From Hoeflea sp. IMCC20628 (lineage in GTDB: Bacteria; Pseudomonadota; Alphaproteobacteria; Rhizobiales; Rhizobiaceae), in contig NZ_CP011480.1 of NCBI RefSeq assembly GCF_001011155.1, positions 1 to 64,000 on the forward strand: a DNA stretch of 64,000 nt, given 5' to 3'. Below are positions 60,581 to 64,000 of the stretch, piece after piece. Numbering within the stretch: position 1 is the first letter of the stretch; each line of letters opens with the position of its first letter. Position numbers and translations under genes: made by a program. The notes beneath the pieces were generated by a model. That model worked only from the letters and a program-made list of their open reading frames with translations, was not told the origin of the DNA and did no database searches.

Positions 60581-61852
60581 ATGTTACAGCGTTTGAAAGG
60601 CGGCGAACTGCTCTCTGTCGCTATCGTCGGCGCAGGGATTGTTGGCTGCGCGACGGCTCTGGCGCTTGCTCTGGATGGGCACCAGGTCACGCTGTTTGAT
60701 CCGGATGCGCCAGGGGCAGGGACTTCGTCGGGCAACGCCGGCGGCATCGTCACGGGTTCAGTGACCCCCACGGCCACACCCGAAGTGTTGCGCGCTTTGC
60801 CGTTCTACCTATTCGACAAGTCATCGCCGGCAGTGCTTCGTTTGCGCCATTCGCTGAAGGTGTTGCCGTGGCTGTTTCGCTTTGCCCGCGCAGGCTTACC
60901 CAACGAAGTGGACAGGATCGCGGCGGCATTGCATCCGATCCTTTCAGGCTCTCTGACCGCCCATGGCGCCCTTGCAGCCCACGCGGGCGCTCAAGCAATG
61001 ATCACGCAGGAGGGCTGGTTGAAGGTTTTTGCATCAGAGCAGGCGTTTACGGCAACGGCGCAGGATCGGCGGCTGATGGACCGGTTCGGGGTAAACTATG
61101 CGATCCTCGATCATAAGGCCGTGACCGATCTTGAACCGAACCTCAATCCCGACCTCTGCGCGGTCGGGTTTTATCAGCCCGACTGCGGTTTCGTTCGAAA
61201 CCCCAAGGGACTGGCGCAGGCTTATTTCGATGCCGCTGCGCGGTTTGGCGCGATCCATCTGCGCCAGCGTGTTGGCGGGGTCGCCCGGCGCAGTGAAGGG
61301 GGTGTGGCCGTTCATGCCGATGGCGTTACCCACAGGTTCGATCGTCTGGTGGTGGCGGCAGGGGCCTGGTCAGCCAGCCTGGTGAAGCAGTTGGGCGACC
61401 GGGTTAGTCTGGATACAGAGCGCGGCTATCACATCAGCTTCGGGCCGCAAACGGCCGGGCTGTTGCGCGGGCCGCTGGTCTTGCCGGGCATGTCGATGGT
61501 TCTCTCTCCCATGCATGATGGCTTGCGGCTTGTCAGCGGCGATGAACTGGCAGGCCTTGCTGCCCCCCCTAATTACAACCGTATCCGTGCGCTGATCCCT
61601 GCGGCCCGCCGCGCCGTGCCTGCGTTGCACGATATATCGTTCCGATCGGAATGGATGGGATTTCGGCCTTCCACGCCGGATTCATTGCCGGTGATCGGTC
61701 CCTCGCCGCAGGGCAATGACGTGATCTACGCCTTCGGCCATGGCCATCTTGGCCTGACGCTTTCAGCAATCACGGCGCAGATGGTCGCCGACACCGTGGC
61801 CGCTCGGGTCTTGTCGGTTGATCCTGCTCCTTATCTCATCTCAAGGTTCTGA
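60581..61852 (+). CDS. FAD-dependent amino acid dehydrogenase, DadA-like
   Basis: 423 residues. Dinucleotide motif VAIVGAGIVGCATALALALDGHQVTLFD, then GTSSGNAGGIVTGS and C-terminal DSLPVIGPSPQGNDVIYAFGHGHLGLTLS, which is the DadA pattern. It should oxidise D-amino acids to 2-oxoacids, passing electrons to the respiratory chain. It lies 107 bp after the permeases and 6 bp before the second oxidoreductase. Confidence 0.9.
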   Translation: MLQRLKGGELLSVAIVGAGIVGCATALALALDGHQVTLFDPDAPGAGTSSGNAGGIVTGSVTPTATPEVLRALPFYLFDKSSPAVLRLRHSLKVLPWLFRFARAGLPNEVDRIAAALHPILSGSLTAHGALAAHAGAQAMITQEGWLKVFASEQAFTATAQDRRLMDRFGVNYAILDHKAVTDLEPNLNPDLCAVGFYQPDCGFVRNPKGLAQAYFDAAARFGAIHLRQRVGGVARRSEGGVAVHADGVTHRFDRLVVAAGAWSASLVKQLGDRVSLDTERGYHISFGPQTAGLLRGPLVLPGMSMVLSPMHDGLRLVSGDELAGLAAPPNYNRIRALIPAARRAVPALHDISFRSEWMGFRPSTPDSLPVIGPSPQGNDVIYAFGHGHLGLTLSAITAQMVADTVAARVLSVDPAPYLISRF

Positions 61853-61858
61853 TCCACC

Positions 61859-63202
61859 ATGCATGGTTTTCCAATTACCCTTGGCATACCAGCGGACCAT
61901 ACCGGTCCGTTGCCGGAAGCTGTGGATGTCACGGTTATCGGTGGCGGCATCATCGGGCTTATGACCGCTTGGGAACTTTCCCGCGATGGACTTCGCGTTT
62001 TGCTGTGCGAGAAGGGCAAGCTGGCGGGCGAACAGTCCGGGCGCAACTGGGGCTGGCTGCGTCAGCAGGGCAGGGACCTGACCGAGTTACCGATCGCGAT
62101 GGATGCAATGTGCATCTGGCGTGAACTGCCACAAAACCTGCGCGCGGCGATCGGGTTCAGACAGACCGGCGTCACATATCTGGCCCGTGACGCGTCCCGC
62201 ATGGCCGCCTTCGAGAACTGGCTGGCCCAGGCGCGGCCACACGGGGTTGATACGCGGCTTCTCTCTCGCCGCGAGACCGAGGCAATGTTTCCGAACGCGG
62301 CTGGCTGGATCGGTGCGCTGCACACTCCGTCCGATGGTCAGGCGGAACCCTTCGTCACCGTTCCACTGCTGGCGCGTGCGGCAGTTGAAGAAGGGGTTGT
62401 CATTCGTGAACGATGCGCCGTGCGCGGATTGGAGCTTTCCGCTGGACAGGTCTCTGGGGTCGTGACCGAGGCTGGCACGGTTCGCTGTGCGCGCGTTGTT
62501 CTGGCAGGTGGTGCGTGGTCGTCCTTGTTTCTGGGGGCCCATGGAGTTCGGCTTCGTCAATTGTCTGTGCTCTCCAGTGTTTCGACCACGGAGGCCCTGC
62601 CAGAGGGATTTTCGCGTGCTGCGGCGGCTGACGAGCGTTTTGCGATCAGGGGCAGGGCAGATGGCGGCTACAACCTGACGGCATGGTCATCGCACAAGTT
62701 CTTCATCGGCCCTGATGCGGTGCGCAATCTGGGCGCCTTCCTGCCGCAATTTCTTGCCGATATTCGCAGTACAAAGCTTCGGCCTTTCGCGCCGCAGGGA
62801 TATCCCGACGCGTGGCGGACTCCGCGCCGTTGGAGCAGCGCCGAGAAATCGCCATTCGAGCGCTGCCGCATCCTGAACCCGAACCCCGATATGGCCGACA
62901 TTGCGCGACTGCAGCATCAATTTGCCCTTGCCTTCCCAAGTATCGGCAAACCGGCGATCACGGCCAGTTGGGCCGGCATGATCGACGTAACCCCAGACAT
63001 GCTGCCCGTTGTGGATCACGCCCCGATCCCCGGGCTGATCGTTGCCACCGGCATGAGCGGCCACGGTTTTGGAATTGCGCCGGGCATGGCGAAGGTGATC
63101 GCTGACCTGGTTCAGGGGCGCGCGCCGCAGCACGAAATGTCGCCATTCCGGTACAAGCGGTTTTTCGATGGAACGCCGACAAAGGCGTCCTCCGCCATCT
63201 GA
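61859..63202 (+). CDS. FAD-binding DAO-family oxidoreductase
   Basis: 447 residues. VTVIGGGIIGLMTAWELSRDGLRVLLCEKGKLAGEQSGRNWGW is the FAD-binding start; the C-terminus has WAGMIDVTPDMLPVVDHAPIPGLIVATGMSGHGFGIAPGMAKV. The SGRNWGW and GHGFG motifs place it with the sarcosine/glycine-oxidase-like and PuuB-like DAO enzymes, not with DadA. It may oxidise the other enantiomer or an N-substituted product of the same substrate. Last gene of the operon. Confidence 0.9.
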   Translation: MHGFPITLGIPADHTGPLPEAVDVTVIGGGIIGLMTAWELSRDGLRVLLCEKGKLAGEQSGRNWGWLRQQGRDLTELPIAMDAMCIWRELPQNLRAAIGFRQTGVTYLARDASRMAAFENWLAQARPHGVDTRLLSRRETEAMFPNAAGWIGALHTPSDGQAEPFVTVPLLARAAVEEGVVIRERCAVRGLELSAGQVSGVVTEAGTVRCARVVLAGGAWSSLFLGAHGVRLRQLSVLSSVSTTEALPEGFSRAAAADERFAIRGRADGGYNLTAWSSHKFFIGPDAVRNLGAFLPQFLADIRSTKLRPFAPQGYPDAWRTPRRWSSAEKSPFERCRILNPNPDMADIARLQHQFALAFPSIGKPAITASWAGMIDVTPDMLPVVDHAPIPGLIVATGMSGHGFGIAPGMAKVIADLVQGRAPQHEMSPFRYKRFFDGTPTKASSAI

Positions 63203-63554
63203 TCGGATAGGGAATGTCCAGGGCCGCGCATCGTGGGGAAATCTGCGATCTCTTTTCCGTCACAGAATGTAGAAATTATTTCAAAGCATCTGGACATGAA
63301 TAAATGCACCACACTTTATGCAAAAAAGTAGATTCTCGTGGCACTTCGGTCAATCATCGGAGCGTCTTGGGTTGGAGGATGTCCGCGCTTTTTCAGATGA
63401 ATCTGAAGCGGGACTATCCCGCCGCTACCGTGGACTAATTTTGCACCGCCGCTCTCGGCGCGGCGTTACTATTTCGAAGCGAATTCTCGCCTGCGGACAA
63501 CCGACATCCGTTCGTTGAGAGGTGTCGCGGGAGGAACCAAATAAGCCGTCGATC
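63203..63554. other. Region between the oxidoreductase and the right-edge IS
   Basis: About 350 bp. Besides the integrase fragment at 63327-63396, nothing recognisable is seen. Confidence 0.4.
63327..63396 (+). pseudogene. Tyrosine recombinase N-terminal fragment
   Basis: The frame reads SRFSWHFGQSSERLGLEDVRAF, a piece of the SAM-like domain of the integrases that accompany IS91-type elements. It is a different subtype from the fragment at 53271. Both sides are broken. Confidence 0.5.
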
Positions 63555-63606
63555 GGCACTGTAAACTTAACGCCTTGAAACCAACATTTGGGCGTGAAGC
63601 ACTGGT

Positions 63607-64000
63607 TCATGCGGCGTGAAGGCGCGCAATTTGGTGCCACGTTTTCATGGCTGCTTTTCGCAGTTCGCGATGGTGGGCGGATAGAATATCGTGGCGGGGA
63701 ATGTGAAAGAGGTTTGCGATCGGGTCGTGGATGGACACGAAACACTGAAGCTGTCGCGCTGACTTGAAGCGCTTCATGATCCTCTCCCGTCGTCGGACGG
63801 GCTGATGAGAGTTCTCCGCCCGATTGTTCAATCCCTTGTGAGAGCGATGCTCGACGCCGGGCATGATCTCCCGCTTCGCCGCGCCATAGGAGCGCAGCTT
63901 GTCGGTGATCATCACACGCGGCGAACGGCCTTGCCCTTTCAGGATCTTGCGCATCAAACGTTTCGCAGCCTTGGCATTGCGGCGACTTTGCACCAGCACG
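63607..64000 (-). CDS. IS6-family transposase, C-terminal part, cut by window edge
   Basis: The minus strand is open from the edge to a stop at 63607. LVQSRRNAKAAKRLMRKIL, SPRVMITDKLRSYGAAKREI (second Asp) and GLNNRAENSHQPVRRRERIMKRF (Glu) are present; the first Asp lies beyond the edge. The terminal repeat GGCACTGTAAACTT begins at about 63555. It is a different IS6 subgroup from the copies at 46269 and 53386. Confidence 0.88.
   Translation of the reverse strand, partial: VLVQSRRNAKAAKRLMRKILKGQGRSPRVMITDKLRSYGAAKREIMPGVEHRSHKGLNNRAENSHQPVRRRERIMKRFKSARQLQCFVSIHDPIANLFHIPRHDILSAHHRELRKAAMKTWHQIARLHAA

Noticed and set aside
1-64000. CRISPR arrays, rRNA or tRNA genes
   Set aside because: No regularly spaced repeats and no recognisable tRNA or rRNA segments were seen while reading; a covariance-model scan was not possible.

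Overview
The window looks like part of a repABC-type secondary replicon (plasmid or chromid) of an alphaproteobacterium, most likely a member of the Hyphomicrobiales. The left edge carries the first 130 codons of a RepA partitioning ATPase on the minus strand. About 0.7 kb upstream of it is a perfect 16-bp palindrome, GTTGACAGCTGTCAAC, that fits the parS consensus of repABC plasmids. A full-length cyclic beta-1,2-glucan synthase (NdvB, 2816 residues) also points to Hyphomicrobiales. The host assignment is inference.

Layout. 1-5 kb: repA start, parS, then a plasmid-type module of a tyrosine recombinase divergent from DUF1403 and a ScpB-like protein, with dif-like inverted repeats between them, and a RelE/XRE toxin-antitoxin pair. 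5.2-6.3 kb: IS5-family element. 6.5-12 kb: six-gene metal/redox operon (ArsR regulator, DUF318 permease, CxxC thioredoxin-like protein, variant metallo-beta-lactamase, OsmC, P1B-4 type metal ATPase). 12-14 kb: nested IS remnants that have cut a phenylpyruvate/indolepyruvate decarboxylase gene, then a small tyrosine-coordinated heme protein (HTHP). 14.2-22 kb: a minus-strand operon TetR / beta-CASP nuclease / LOG protein / HlyD adaptor / RbbA / YhhJ. 22.2-28.9 kb: two small genes, then an RND efflux adaptor and pump with a patatin lipoprotein.

29.4-36.2 kb is the most interesting functional block. A two-component system is divergent from a PepSY protein, an Asp-rich secreted protein, a DUF2271 protein with a TGAS flavinylation-like motif, a membrane PepSY-flavodoxin-reductase fusion and an ApbE FMN transferase. 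A repeated box (CTGACGGCAAGCTGAAGC-like) precedes three of the transcription units. This reads as a regulated system that moves electrons from cytosolic NAD(P)H to a flavinylated periplasmic protein. 36.8-46.2 kb: universal stress protein overlapping ndvB, whose stop codon lies inside the end of an IS6-family element (46.2-47.05 kb). 47.2-50.6 kb: TRAP transporter with convergent membrane and binding-protein genes. 50.8-52.9 kb: a decayed UvrD-like helicase and a periplasmic rhodanese.

53-56 kb is an IS mosaic (IS66, integrase, IS6 and IS110 fragments). Here a 528-bp element with 47-bp inverted ends and a recombinase C-terminus sits inside an IS110 transposase gene. The same element end sits at exactly the same codon of a second IS110 fragment at 12.0 kb. 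56.5-63.2 kb: a DapF-like racemase, a complete polar amino acid ABC transporter and two DAO-type FAD oxidoreductases, which together look like an amino acid enantiomer uptake and catabolism operon. The right edge is an integrase remnant and a partial IS6 transposase.

No rRNA, tRNA or CRISPR array was recognised.
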